A stretch of 62,622 nt of DNA from Winogradskyella immobilis (GCF_021887715.1 NZ_JAIQXX010000016.1:1-62622); one strand, 5' to 3'; positions 17,122 through 25,273 are shown, numbered from the stretch's first letter. A program made the numbers and translations. Notes: generated from the sequence alone by a model not told the origin.

Positions 17122-18429
17122 ATGGCAAATTTTGAACTTAAACTACCCAAGATGGGGGAGAGTGTTGCAGAGGCAACAATTACTGCTTGGTTAAAAGATA
17201 TAGGAGATACAATTGAAGCTGACGAAGCTGTATTAGAAATAGCTACTGATAAAGTAGATAGTGAAGTGCCGAGTGAAGTTGATGGAGTATTAGTAGAAAA
17301 ATTATTCAATGTTGATGATGTTGTACAAGTAGGGCAGATTATCGCTGTTATAGAAACAGAAGGCGGAGGCACTATAGAAGTTAAAGCTTCAGCTAAAGAA
17401 GAAAAAACTGAGACAACTAAAGTAGTAGAAGAAGTATCTCAAACAGTCGTTGCTGCTCAGAATACTATAGAACCAATTATAACTTCGGGAGACCGTTTTT
17501 ATTCACCTTTAGTAAAAAATATAGCGAAACAAGAAGGAATATCTCAAACCGAATTAGATACTATTCCAGGTACAGGAAAAGACGGAAGAGTCACTAAAAA
17601 TGACATAAAAAATTATTTAGCATCTCGTGGTTCAGCTCCAGCTCCAGTATCACAAACACCAGCTAAACCAGCTAAAACTGAAAATGCACCAAAAGCAGAA
17701 GCTCCAGTTATAGCTTCTGGTGAAGATGAAATTATAGAAATGAGCCGTATGGGCAAACTTATTTCTAAACATATGGTAGATTCAGTACAAACATCTGCAC
17801 ATGTTCAATCATTTATAGAGGCTGATGTGACTAACATCTGGAACTGGCGTAAAAAACATAAAGACAGTTTTAAAAAGAGAGAAGGCGAAAATTTAACGTT
17901 TACTCCTATATTTATGGAAGCGGTTGCAAAAGCGATCCGTGATTTTCCTATGATTAATATCTCTGTACAAGGAGATAAAATCATTAAAAAGAAAAACATC
18001 AATTTAGGTATGGCAGCAGCTTTAGCTGATGGTAATTTAATTGTTCCAGTCATTAAAAATGCAGATCAATTAAATTTATTAGGCATGGCTAAACAAGTTA
18101 ATGATTTAGCTAACCGAGCACGTACCAATAAGTTAAGTCCTGACGACATACAAGATGGAACTTACACTGTAACTAATGTAGGTACATTTGGTAGTATTAT
18201 GGGTACACCTATTATTAATCAACCGCAAGTAGCTATATTGGCATTAGGTGCTATTCGTAAAGTACCAGCTGTTATAGAAACTTCTGAAGGAGATTTTATA
18301 GGCATCCGTTATAAAATGTTTTTATCGCATTCTTACGATCATCGTGTGGTTAATGGCGCACTTGGAGGACAGTTTGTAAAAGCGGTAAAAGATTATTTAG
18401 AGGCTTGGGATATAAATCGAGAAATTTAA
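17122..18429 (+). CDS. 2-oxoacid dehydrogenase E2 (dihydrolipoamide acyltransferase)
   Basis: The 435-residue protein has three domains. A lipoyl domain (1-75) has the lipoylated Lys44 in TDKVDSEV. A peripheral-subunit-binding domain lies at about 129-169 (SPLVKNIAKQEGI, GTGKDGRVTKNDI) between Ala/Pro-rich linkers. The acyltransferase core covers about 205-435. The active-site motif reads SYDHRVVNGALGG: the His is present but the usual Asp of HRxxDG is Asn, as I recall in other flavobacterial E2 proteins. It most likely serves the branched-chain 2-oxoacid or a related complex. No E1 or E3 gene is adjacent. Confidence 0.88.
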   Translation: MANFELKLPKMGESVAEATITAWLKDIGDTIEADEAVLEIATDKVDSEVPSEVDGVLVEKLFNVDDVVQVGQIIAVIETEGGGTIEVKASAKEEKTETTKVVEEVSQTVVAAQNTIEPIITSGDRFYSPLVKNIAKQEGISQTELDTIPGTGKDGRVTKNDIKNYLASRGSAPAPVSQTPAKPAKTENAPKAEAPVIASGEDEIIEMSRMGKLISKHMVDSVQTSAHVQSFIEADVTNIWNWRKKHKDSFKKREGENLTFTPIFMEAVAKAIRDFPMINISVQGDKIIKKKNINLGMAAALADGNLIVPVIKNADQLNLLGMAKQVNDLANRARTNKLSPDDIQDGTYTVTNVGTFGSIMGTPIINQPQVAILALGAIRKVPAVIETSEGDFIGIRYKMFLSHSYDHRVVNGALGGQFVKAVKDYLEAWDINREI

Positions 18430-18447
18430 TTCCCATGAAAATGGGGA
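18430..18447. repeat. Short REP-like hairpin
   Basis: TTCCCAT and ATGGGGA form a small stem directly at the E2 stop codon, followed by ATCTCATTC. It resembles the palindromes near 9045, 51899 and 54056. Confidence 0.45.
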
Positions 18448-18483
18448 TCTCATTCTAAGAGATTTAAATTAAAATATAAAAGG

Positions 18484-18509
18484 GCACAGTTTTAAAACTG
18501 TGCTTTTTT
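18484..18509 (+). terminator. Terminator of E2 gene
   Basis: The perfect palindrome GCACAGTTTTAAAACTGTGC is followed by six T residues. Confidence 0.88.
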
Positions 18510-18525
18510 GTGATTTTTCAAGAAG

Positions 18526-18662
18526 TTTCGTTTAACGTTGTTGTATATGGTTAGTTGCGTTGGCTAGGTCTAAATTAGTAAAAGAAAACGAACCAGAGGA
18601 AATACTGAAGGAATTTTCCAAATAATCACTTCCAAAGCAATTAATTATACACGTTGTTGGTA
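18526..18662. repeat. Divergent attC-like imperfect inverted repeat
   Basis: The arms are GTATATGGTTAGTTGCGTTGG (18543-18563, shown here in part as TTAGTTGCG) and CCAAAGCAATTAATTATAC (18632-18650). They pair imperfectly around a loop of about 70 bp. The outer ends carry GTTTAACGTTGTT and ACGTTGTTGG. The overall plan resembles the two attC-like copies at 45808 and 54097, but the sequence is diverged. It lies immediately before the AAA ATPase/RloB pair. The 296-bp gap holds only this, the terminator and a short hairpin. Confidence 0.5.
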
Positions 18663-18725
18663 GTATTTTTCTAAATTTAACTTAAATTTGCATAAAAACT
18701 ACATTTTTTTAGTTAATTTCGGATT

Positions 18726-20009
18726 ATGTTATTAGAATTTAAAATAAAAAACTTTCGTTCAATCAAGGATTGGCAAAGTTTCTCAATGCTTGCAGAGAAT
18801 AAAGTCAAAGAATTAGAAAATTCTGTTGTAGATTATAAAGGTTATAAAATTCTCAATTCAGCAATTGTTTATGGCAGAAATGCCTCTGGAAAAAGTAACT
18901 TATTAAAATCATTCAAGGCTATTCAATATATGGTAATTTATTCGGCTGATTCTAAAGTTGATGATAAAATTGCGCCTTATGAGCCATATAAGTTAGATAA
19001 AGGTTTTAGAAATCAACCAGTAGAATTTTTAATTGATTTTATTGGAAGTGATGGAATTAGATATCAGTATTCAGTTGGTTATAATGAAAAAAAGATTGTT
19101 TATGAAAAATTGAGGTATTATCCTAAATCGCAGCCAGCTTGGTTGTTCAGAAGGGAAATTGGAAAAAAAATAAATTATGGAGAATCTCTAACAGGAAAGA
19201 AAAGAGATATCGAAGATTTATTATATGATAATCAGCTTTTCTTGTCTAAAATTGGGACAGAAAAAAATGAGCAGTTAGCAATTCCATATTCTTTTTTCTC
19301 TGAAGGATTATTTGTTTCCAATATACATGATACAGAATATGATAATGTTCTGATACAATTATTTACTAATAAAATGGGAAATGATGATATTCCCTTTTTT
19401 AAAGAGAATATTAATAAATTAATGTGTGTTGCTGATACTGGTATTCATTCTATTGACATACAAGAATCTGAAATAGAAAGAGAAAGTTTGCCTGAAGAAA
19501 TGACTGATGAAGACAAGGATGAAATTATTGAAAGATATAAGTATAAAATTAGAACATCACATAAAGAGTTTGAAAATGGTGAAGAGGTCGGAAAGATTGA
19601 TTTTCATTTAGCTGAAGAATCTACAGGAACATTAAAGCTATTAGCTGTTGGAGGTTTGATTTTAGAAGCTTTAGCTGATGGTCAAACATTAGTGATTGAC
19701 GAACTTGATAAAAGCTTGCACCCAAAATTAACGAGAATGTTAATTAATATCTTCAGAACACCAAAATTAAATCCTAATAATGCACAACTTATTTTTGCAA
19801 CGCATGATGTTTCATTGCTGGACAATGAATTGTTTAGACGTGACCAAGTTTGGTTTGCAGAAAAAGAGTTTGAAGGATTTAGTCACTATTATTCAATTTC
19901 AGATATTCCTGGAGTAAGAGGAAATATTCCTTATGAAAAGTGGTATATGAGTGGTAGGTTTGGTGCTACACCAGTAATAAATGAAAATGAGCTTGATTTT
20001 CACTATTAA
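18726..20009 (+). CDS. AAA family ATPase, RloA-like (AAA_15/AAA_21)
   Basis: The 427-residue ABC/SMC-like ATPase begins MLLEFKIKNFRSIKDW, the usual start of OLD/RloA-type ATPases. Walker A is GRNASGKSN (about 50-58) and Walker B is TLVIDELDKSLHP. A switch histidine motif IFATHDVSLLD and a signature-like region LAEESTGTLKLL are also visible. It is 6 bp from the RloB gene. AAA_15-type ATPases paired with a TOPRIM-like nuclease (OLD, PARIS AriA/AriB, RloA/RloB) are phage-defence arrangements, so this is a probable sensor/NTPase subunit. It lies between accessory repeats, which suggests acquisition. Confidence 0.85.
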   Translation: MLLEFKIKNFRSIKDWQSFSMLAENKVKELENSVVDYKGYKILNSAIVYGRNASGKSNLLKSFKAIQYMVIYSADSKVDDKIAPYEPYKLDKGFRNQPVEFLIDFIGSDGIRYQYSVGYNEKKIVYEKLRYYPKSQPAWLFRREIGKKINYGESLTGKKRDIEDLLYDNQLFLSKIGTEKNEQLAIPYSFFSEGLFVSNIHDTEYDNVLIQLFTNKMGNDDIPFFKENINKLMCVADTGIHSIDIQESEIERESLPEEMTDEDKDEIIERYKYKIRTSHKEFENGEEVGKIDFHLAEESTGTLKLLAVGGLILEALADGQTLVIDELDKSLHPKLTRMLINIFRTPKLNPNNAQLIFATHDVSLLDNELFRRDQVWFAEKEFEGFSHYYSISDIPGVRGNIPYEKWYMSGRFGATPVINENELDFHY

Positions 20010-20015
20010 TGTTTT

Positions 20016-20645
20016 ATGAAAAGAGGATACAGAAAATCAAGAAGAAACATAAGTTTTAATAAAAGAGGCTTAATTTTATGTGAAGGAGAAACTGAAGAAA
20101 ATTATTTTCAGGGTTTAATTAGTCAAGATAAGTATAGACGTAAATTTTCATCGATTGATGTTAAAATATTTAAACCTAAAGACCACTCTCCTTTAGGGCT
20201 TGTGAATTATGCAAAAACAAAAATTAAAGAAGCTAAACGAGAAAAAAATGCATATGACTTTGTTTGGGTCATTTTTGATAAAGATGGTCATGCTAAAATT
20301 TCAGAAGCTTTCGAGGTAGCAAGAGTCTCAAGTCCAAAAATAAATATTGCTTTTACTGTTCCATGCTTTGAATACTTTGTTTTATTACATTTCGAGAAGA
20401 CAACAAAACCATTCAAAAAGTGTGATTCTGTAATTAGTCAAATAAAGAAAAAATGGCTTCCTGATTATGAAAAAGCAACAAACATATTTGAAGTTTTACT
20501 ACCAAATAAAGCAGTTGGAATTAAAAATAGTAAATGGGTAATTGAACAGTTTAATGATGAATTAGATTCTGGAAAAAGAGTTTATAAGTTATCTGCATAT
20601 TCAAATATTCATGATTTAGTTGAATATTTGTACTCTCTCGTTTAA
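20016..20645 (+). CDS. rloB: RloB-family protein (TOPRIM-like)
   Basis: The 209-residue protein shows the RloB signature: a basic N-terminus (KRGYRKSRR), ILCEGETEENYF with acidic residues at 23-28, VWVIFDKDGH at about 84-92 (DxD-like), and PCFEYFVLLHFEKTTKPF at about 116-133. The E...DxD layout resembles a TOPRIM metal site, so nuclease activity is plausible but inferred. RloB genes were first noted in restriction-linked loci of Campylobacter and typically pair with an AAA ATPase, exactly as here. Confidence 0.87.
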   Translation: MKRGYRKSRRNISFNKRGLILCEGETEENYFQGLISQDKYRRKFSSIDVKIFKPKDHSPLGLVNYAKTKIKEAKREKNAYDFVWVIFDKDGHAKISEAFEVARVSSPKINIAFTVPCFEYFVLLHFEKTTKPFKKCDSVISQIKKKWLPDYEKATNIFEVLLPNKAVGIKNSKWVIEQFNDELDSGKRVYKLSAYSNIHDLVEYLYSLV

Positions 20646-20678
20646 TTACTGCCAATGCTAAGATAAAATCAGTTTTAA

Positions 20679-20707
20679 CACTTCGACTAGCTCAATGCTA
20701 GTTGAAT
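20679..20707. repeat. REP-like palindrome
   Basis: CTTCGACTAGC and GCTAGTTGAA surround a short loop. This is a variant of the flavobacterial CTTCGACTGCGCTCAG palindrome also seen at 5949, 6062 and 53226. Confidence 0.5.
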
Positions 20708-20717
20708 TTATCGAATG

Positions 20718-20731
20718 TTAAACGAAGTTAG
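20718..20731 (+). repeat. 14-bp direct repeat, copy 1 (TTAAACGAAGTTAG)
   Basis: An exact copy lies at 21296-21309. The two copies bracket the DoxX-like gene with about 65-100 bp on each side. Confidence 0.65.
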
Positions 20732-20797
20732 TTGATTTACTTTACAAAGTCAAATAAATGACTATCAGTTGGTTTAAAAAAAATCATTGTAAAATTT

Positions 20798-21199
20798 CTA
20801 TCCCAATAAAAATATACTAACAATGGTGACTAAAAAATAACCCACCAAAGTACTAGAGCCTTCATATTCATTGGCTACTCTTTGACCAAAAAATAGGGCT
20901 AGTATTGATAGCGCAGATAATTGTGCACCTATTAAACCTATAGTAGTACTTCCATTTATAATAATCTGTACTACTCCAATTAACGAACATATACCAGCAG
21001 CAACTTCTAATAGAGTAATTACTGGCAAAAGGATGCCAATGGTGTTTTTTAAAATGCTCTTTGCAAAATGCGATTTAAAGTATTCATAATTTCCTTTATA
21101 GTTAAAAACCTTGTCTAATCCAGATTGTATAAAAAGGATGGTTAAGAATAATAGTGTTATAATTTGTGCTGAGGTTGTCGCGTTTAAGAGGTCATTCAT
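20798..21199 (-). CDS. DoxX-like small membrane protein
   Basis: A 133-residue protein with four hydrophobic helices. The first contains IITLLFLTILFIQSGLDKV, the FxxxGxxK-like start seen in DoxX/DoxD-type proteins; a SHFAKSI segment and three further membrane helices follow. The function is undefined; related proteins act in redox or quinone-linked membrane processes. It sits between two exact 14-bp direct repeats and next to the RloAB module, so it may be part of the accessory patch. Confidence 0.75.
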   Translation of the reverse strand: MNDLLNATTSAQIITLLFLTILFIQSGLDKVFNYKGNYEYFKSHFAKSILKNTIGILLPVITLLEVAAGICSLIGVVQIIINGSTTIGLIGAQLSALSILALFFGQRVANEYEGSSTLVGYFLVTIVSIFLLG

Positions 21200-21295
21200 A
21201 ATTTTGTATTTTTAATTACAGCTAACTTAGTTGTTATAATATTCTTGTGCTTTTTTTATGCGCTTATTAATATCAGATAGTCTATAAAAATTGCA

Positions 21296-21309
21296 TTAAA
21301 CGAAGTTAG
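21296..21309 (+). repeat. 14-bp direct repeat, copy 2 (TTAAACGAAGTTAG)
   Basis: It is identical to 20718-20731 and lies on the other side of the DoxX-like gene. Confidence 0.65.
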
Positions 21310-21375
21310 CTAAATAATTTTAGATAGAACTTTAACCATATGCGTTAAAACTTTCAATACTATTAGGTATTCTGT

Positions 21376-21383
21376 TACCTTTG
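21376..21383 (+). promoter_or_regulatory. -7 element (TACCTTTG)
   Basis: It matches TAnnTTTG 18 bp before the exonuclease start at 21401. Confidence 0.55.
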
Positions 21384-21400
21384 TATTTAAAATAGAATTT

Positions 21401-22177
21401 ATGCAGCTCAACCTTAATAAACCCATTTGTTTTTTCGATTTAGAAACTACCGGAATCAACATTTCTAAAGATAGAATTGTAGAAATTTCAATTCTAAAAG
21501 TGTATCCAGATGGTAAGGAAGAGACTAAAACATGGGTTGTAAATCCAGAAATGCCAATTCCGCCAGAAGTAACTGCCATACATGGAATTTCTGATGCCGA
21601 TGTTGTAGATAAACCGACGTTTAAAGAATTATCAAAAGAGATTTATACTATTATTAAAGATTCAGATTTAGGTGGTTTTAACTCTAACAGATTTGATATT
21701 CCTTTATTAGCTGAAGAACTGTTACGCGCAGACATAGATTTTGATATGAAAAACACACAATCTGTAGATGTGCAAACTATTTTTCATAAAATGGAGAAAC
21801 GTACATTAAGTGCGGCCTATAAATTTTATTGCGATAAAAATTTGGAAGATGCACATAGTGCCGAAGCGGATACCAAAGCCACTTTTGAAGTTTTAAAAGC
21901 ACAATTAGAAAGATATGATGAACTAGAAAATAACACTAAATTTTTAGCAGAATTCAGTTCGCATAAAAAGTTTGCCGATTTTGCAGGTTTTATAAATTAC
22001 AATAAAGAAGGTGAAGAATGTTTTTCTTTTGGTAAGCATAAAGGAAAACGTGTTGTAGATATTTTAGAAAAAGAACCTGGTTACTTTGGATGGTTACTCA
22101 ATGCAGATTTTCCATTGTACACTAAAAAAGTACTCACCGCTATAAAGTTGAGACAGTTTAATAATAAACTAGGATAA
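21401..22177 (+). CDS. DnaQ-like 3'-5' exonuclease with DUF3820-type C-terminus
   Basis: The 258-residue protein has DEDDh exonuclease motifs: FFDLETTGI (Exo I, Asp14/Glu16), NSNRFDIPLLAEEL (Exo II) and DAHSAEADTKAT (Exo III, His and Asp). The C-terminal 50 residues contain FGKHKGKRVVDIL and YFGWLL, matching the small DUF3820 module found after bacterial exonucleases. This arrangement is typical of Bacteroidota exonuclease-domain proteins of DNA repair or proofreading type. It starts a run ending with cinA. Confidence 0.88.
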   Translation: MQLNLNKPICFFDLETTGINISKDRIVEISILKVYPDGKEETKTWVVNPEMPIPPEVTAIHGISDADVVDKPTFKELSKEIYTIIKDSDLGGFNSNRFDIPLLAEELLRADIDFDMKNTQSVDVQTIFHKMEKRTLSAAYKFYCDKNLEDAHSAEADTKATFEVLKAQLERYDELENNTKFLAEFSSHKKFADFAGFINYNKEGEECFSFGKHKGKRVVDILEKEPGYFGWLLNADFPLYTKKVLTAIKLRQFNNKLG

Positions 22178-22227
22178 TTGTTCTAAATAAAGAATAAATA
22201 ATAATAATTGATAATAAGTAATACATT

Positions 22228-22839
22228 TTGAAACTCATTTGCATAGGTCGAAATTATACGGCACATATTGAAGAATTAGAAAACGAAAAACCAAAAGATC
22301 CAATTATCTTTTTAAAACCAGACACTTCTATTCTATTAAAGAAGCAACCGTTTTTTATTCCAGATTTCTCTGATGATGTTCATCATGAAGTAGAATTACT
22401 AATAAAGATTAACAAAGTAGGGAAGCACATAGATAGAAAATTTGCACATAAGTATTATAATGAAATAGGCTTAGGTATCGATTTTACAGCAAGAGATTTA
22501 CAATCGCAATTAAAAGCAAAAGGACATCCATGGGAAAAAGCGAAAGCTTTTGATGGTGCAGCAGTAGTTAGTGAGTGGTTGCCAAAATCGCAATTTGCTG
22601 ATATTAATAATATTAATTTTCGTTTAGAGCGTAATGGGGAGATTGCACAAAATGGAAACACAAAATTAATGCTCTGGAAAGTTGATGAACTCATCGAATA
22701 TGTGTCAAAATATTTCACTTTAAAAATTGGAGATATTATCTTTACAGGAACTCCGGCAGGAGTTGGTAAAGTTTTTGCTGAAGATCAGTTAAAAGGATTC
22801 ATAGAGAACGAAGAATTATTTTCAATAAAAGTTAAATAA
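22228..22839 (+). CDS. Fumarylacetoacetate hydrolase family protein
   Basis: The 203-residue protein carries the FAH fold core: CIGRNYTAHIEEL, IFLKPDTSIL, HHEVELLIKI (metal-binding Glu residues), GIDFTARDLQ and IIFTGTPAGVG. Substrates of such short members include acylpyruvates or oxaloacetate, as in the YcgM/FAHD1 group. The start is TTG at 22228, because it begins the conserved first strand directly. It ends 1 bp before the Hpt gene. Confidence 0.88.
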   Translation: MKLICIGRNYTAHIEELENEKPKDPIIFLKPDTSILLKKQPFFIPDFSDDVHHEVELLIKINKVGKHIDRKFAHKYYNEIGLGIDFTARDLQSQLKAKGHPWEKAKAFDGAAVVSEWLPKSQFADINNINFRLERNGEIAQNGNTKLMLWKVDELIEYVSKYFTLKIGDIIFTGTPAGVGKVFAEDQLKGFIENEELFSIKVK

Positions 22840-22840
22840 A

Positions 22841-23182
22841 ATGACAGAACATTATAAGTTAGATCGTGTAAGAGAATTGGCAGATGGTGATGAAGAATTT
22901 GTGGCTATATTAGCAGCAACATTTTTAGAAGAAGTACCAGAAGATGCTGAGCGTCTTAAAGTTGCTGTTCCTAATAACGATTATTATGAAGCTTACCAAG
23001 CAGCACATAAAATGAAACCCACTATAGATTTGTTTGAGCTTGGAGTTTTAGATAAACTTATAGACATACAAGACTGGGGAAAGTTCGAAAAAGCAAATGA
23101 AGATGTTTCTGGGCAATTAAAATCAGTTTTACAAGCAATAGATAATGCTGTAAATGAAATACGGTCAGATTTCGGGTTGTAA
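22841..23182 (+). CDS. Hpt (histidine phosphotransfer) domain protein
   Basis: This 113-residue all-helical protein has the phosphotransfer motif AAHKMKP with His56 and the preceding FLEEVPEDAERLKVAV helix. It is a single-domain phosphorelay carrier; partner kinases and response regulators are not in the window. Gly after Lys, usual in AHxLKG, is replaced by Pro (KMKP). Its stop overlaps the cinA start (TAATG). Confidence 0.8.
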   Translation: MTEHYKLDRVRELADGDEEFVAILAATFLEEVPEDAERLKVAVPNNDYYEAYQAAHKMKPTIDLFELGVLDKLIDIQDWGKFEKANEDVSGQLKSVLQAIDNAVNEIRSDFGL

Positions 23183-24429
23183 TGAATGCTGAAATAATTA
23201 CCATTGGAGATGAAATTCTCATCGGACAAATCATAGATACAAATTCTGCTTTTTTAGGAAAAGAACTGAACAAAATAGGAGCTTCAGTTTATCAAATTAC
23301 TTCTATTCAAGATGATAAAGCGCATATCTTAAAAGCATTAGCCGAAGCCGAAGCTAACGCAGATATTATTATTATAACTGGTGGATTAGGACCTACAAAA
23401 GATGATATTACAAAGCACACACTTTGTGAGTACTTTGATGATGAACTGGTAGAAAATAAAGATGTACTTCAACATATAGAAGTATTGTTTTCAAAATACA
23501 TCAGTTCGCCTATTTCTGATGTAAACCGTCAGCAAGCTTTAGTACCGTCAAAAGCAAAAGTATTAAACAACCGTTTTGGCACTGCTCCAGGCATGTGGAT
23601 TGAAAAGAATGGAAAAATATTTGTATCGCTTCCTGGTGTGCCTTATGAAATGAAAGCTTTAATTAGTAATCAAGTCATTCCAGAGTTAAGAAAAACATTT
23701 AATTATCCTTATATATTACACAAAACACTTTTAACTCACGGTTTAGGCGAGAGTGCACTTGCGGCTCGCATTGAGGTGTTTGAAGATAGTTTACCATCGT
23801 ATATTAAATTAGCATATTTACCAAACCTAGGAAGAGTGCGCTTGCGTTTGTCTGCAAAAGCAATGGATAAAGATTTGGTTGAAAGAGAGATGGAAAAGCA
23901 GATTAATCTTTTATTGCCACAGATAGAAGATATTTTTGTTGGTTATGAAGACGAAGCTTCGCTCGAAGCAGCTATAGGAAAACAACTAACTGATTTAGGA
24001 AAGACTCTGGCAATAGCAGAGAGTTGTACTGGTGGAAGTATAGCACAGTCTATAACAGCAAATGCTGGTGCATCAAAATATTATAAAGGAAGCGTAGTAA
24101 GTTATGCAACCGAATCAAAGATTAAGTTATTAAATGTTTCAGAAGATACTATTAAACAACATTCTGTAGTTAGTAGAGAAGTTGTTGAAGCTATGGCCAA
24201 AGGAGTTTTAGAATTATTTGACGCAAACTATGCCATAAGCACTACAGGAAATGCCGGACCATCTAAAGGAGATGCTGATGCAGAAGTCGGAACCGTATGG
24301 ATATCAATAGCTAGTAAAGGCAGAATTTATTCAGAAATGTTTGATTTTGGAAATCATAGAGAAAAAGTGATTAAAAAGGCAACAAATAAAGCCTTTGAAA
24401 TGCTTCAAAAAGAAATTGAAAAAAAGTAA
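23182..24429 (+). CDS. cinA: CinA family protein (nicotinamide-nucleotide amidase)
   Basis: The 415-residue protein has an N-terminal molybdopterin-binding-like COG1058 domain (EIITIGDEILIGQIIDTNS, GGLGPTKDDITK, GTAPGMW) and a C-terminal NMN deamidase domain (AESCTGGSIAQ, GSVVSYATESK, STTGNAGPSKG). It recycles NAD by-products (ADP-ribose pyrophosphatase and NMN amidase). Full length for the family and overlapping the Hpt stop codon. Confidence 0.93.
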   Translation: MNAEIITIGDEILIGQIIDTNSAFLGKELNKIGASVYQITSIQDDKAHILKALAEAEANADIIIITGGLGPTKDDITKHTLCEYFDDELVENKDVLQHIEVLFSKYISSPISDVNRQQALVPSKAKVLNNRFGTAPGMWIEKNGKIFVSLPGVPYEMKALISNQVIPELRKTFNYPYILHKTLLTHGLGESALAARIEVFEDSLPSYIKLAYLPNLGRVRLRLSAKAMDKDLVEREMEKQINLLLPQIEDIFVGYEDEASLEAAIGKQLTDLGKTLAIAESCTGGSIAQSITANAGASKYYKGSVVSYATESKIKLLNVSEDTIKQHSVVSREVVEAMAKGVLELFDANYAISTTGNAGPSKGDADAEVGTVWISIASKGRIYSEMFDFGNHREKVIKKATNKAFEMLQKEIEKK

Positions 24430-24438
24430 GTCTTTAAA

Positions 24439-24469
24439 TTTGTTGAAATGTAAAGTTTTACTAAATTTG
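24439..24469 (+). promoter_or_regulatory. Promoter of rpmB-rpmG-bL38 operon
   Basis: TTTG (24439-24442) and TAAATTTG (24462-24469) are 19 bp apart. This is a close match to the Bacteroidota TTTG-N19-TAnnTTTG promoter, 39 bp before rpmB. Confidence 0.7.
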
Positions 24470-24508
24470 CACCCTGTTTAAAATAAACATACCTAAAGTT
24501 AGAAAAAG

Positions 24509-24745
24509 ATGTCAAGAGTTTGTGAACTTACTGGGAAAAAAGCAATGGTTGGGAACAATGTATCTCATGCTATGAATAAGACTAAGCGTAAGTTTGGTGC
24601 TAATTTAATTAAAAAACGCTTTTATATTCCTGAAGAAGATAAATGGGTAACGTTAAAAGTGTCTACTTCTGCATTAAAAACCATTAATAAAATTGGTATT
24701 TCTGCAGCTTTAAAAGAGGCAAGAGCAAAAGGGTTTTACAAATAA
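24509..24745 (+). CDS. rpmB: Ribosomal protein bL28
   Basis: A 78-residue basic protein with the L28 pattern SRVCELTGKKAMVGNNVSHA and KTKRKFGANL. It is a component of the large subunit. First gene of the small operon rpmB-rpmG-DUF4295, driven by a good promoter. Confidence 0.96.
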   Translation: MSRVCELTGKKAMVGNNVSHAMNKTKRKFGANLIKKRFYIPEEDKWVTLKVSTSALKTINKIGISAALKEARAKGFYK

Positions 24746-24770
24746 GAGCGAAAGCTAAAGTCAATTTACA

Positions 24771-24953
24771 ATGGCAAAGAAAGGAAATAGAATACAAGTT
24801 ATCTTAGAATGTACAGAGCATAAAGCTTCTGGTGAAGCAGGTACTTCAAGATATATCACAACTAAAAATAAAAAGAATACGCCAGATCGTATGGAGATTA
24901 AAAAATTTAATCCTATCCTTAAGCGTATGACAGTTCATAAAGAGATAAAATAA
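24771..24953 (+). CDS. rpmG: Ribosomal protein bL33
   Basis: A 60-residue basic protein with L33 landmarks: [34 protein letters not shown] (the core [11 protein letters not shown]) and an [12 protein letters not shown] end. Only one Cys is present (ECTEH), so it is the zinc-free type. It lies 25 bp after rpmB and 7 bp before the bL38 gene. Confidence 0.95.
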   Translation: MAKKGNRIQVILECTEHKASGEAGTSRYITTKNKKNTPDRMEIKKFNPILKRMTVHKEIK

Positions 24954-24960
24954 TTACACC

Positions 24961-25113
24961 ATGGCAAAGAAATCAGTAGCGTCTCTACAGACAGGATCTA
25001 AACGTTTGACAAAAGCGATTAAAATGGTGAAATCACCAAAAACTGGAGCTTACACTTTTGTAGAATCAGTAATGGCACCAGAATTTGTCAAGGATTTTTT
25101 AGCAAAAAAATAA
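24961..25113 (+). CDS. DUF4295 protein, ribosomal protein bL38
   Basis: A 50-residue basic ORF, MAKKSVASLQTG ... VKDFLAKK, encoded 7 bp after rpmG. It belongs to DUF4295, a family restricted to Bacteroidota. As I recall, the F. johnsoniae ribosome structure showed this protein to be a large-subunit component named bL38. Short length makes it easy to miss. It has the same ATGGCAAAGAAA start as rpmG, and a terminator follows. Confidence 0.92.
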   Translation: MAKKSVASLQTGSKRLTKAIKMVKSPKTGAYTFVESVMAPEFVKDFLAKK

Positions 25114-25134
25114 TTGCTAAATAAAAATATTTAT

Positions 25135-25165
25135 AAAACTGCTTTCATTTGAAAGCAGTTTTTTT
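25135..25165 (+). terminator. Terminator of ribosomal protein operon
   Basis: A 10-bp stem (AACTGCTTTC / GAAAGCAGTT) with a 4-base loop and seven T residues ends the rpmB-rpmG-bL38 transcript. Confidence 0.88.
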
Positions 25166-25170
25166 ATGGC

Positions 25171-25178
25171 TATATTTG
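25171..25178 (+). promoter_or_regulatory. -7 element (TATATTTG) upstream of ftsY
   Basis: It matches TAnnTTTG immediately after the terminator and 96 bp before ftsY. Confidence 0.5.
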
Positions 25179-25273
25179 AGCGTTTTCATGACATCTTAGC
25201 AGTAAAACGATTAGGCAAGGAAATTGCTCTATATTCTAAAGAATAACAGAGTAAAAAACGATTAAACAATACA

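Noticed and set aside
17109..17372. Ser/Thr-rich minus-strand ORF opposite the E2 lipoyl domain
   Set aside because: Its composition is that of an antisense frame of a conserved domain. There is no promoter and no family.
25166..25246. A 26-codon ORF (MAIFERFHDIL...) between the bL38 terminator and ftsY
   Set aside because: It begins inside the terminator T run and contains the probable ftsY -7 element TATATTTG. It has no recognisable family, so it is more likely leader or promoter DNA.
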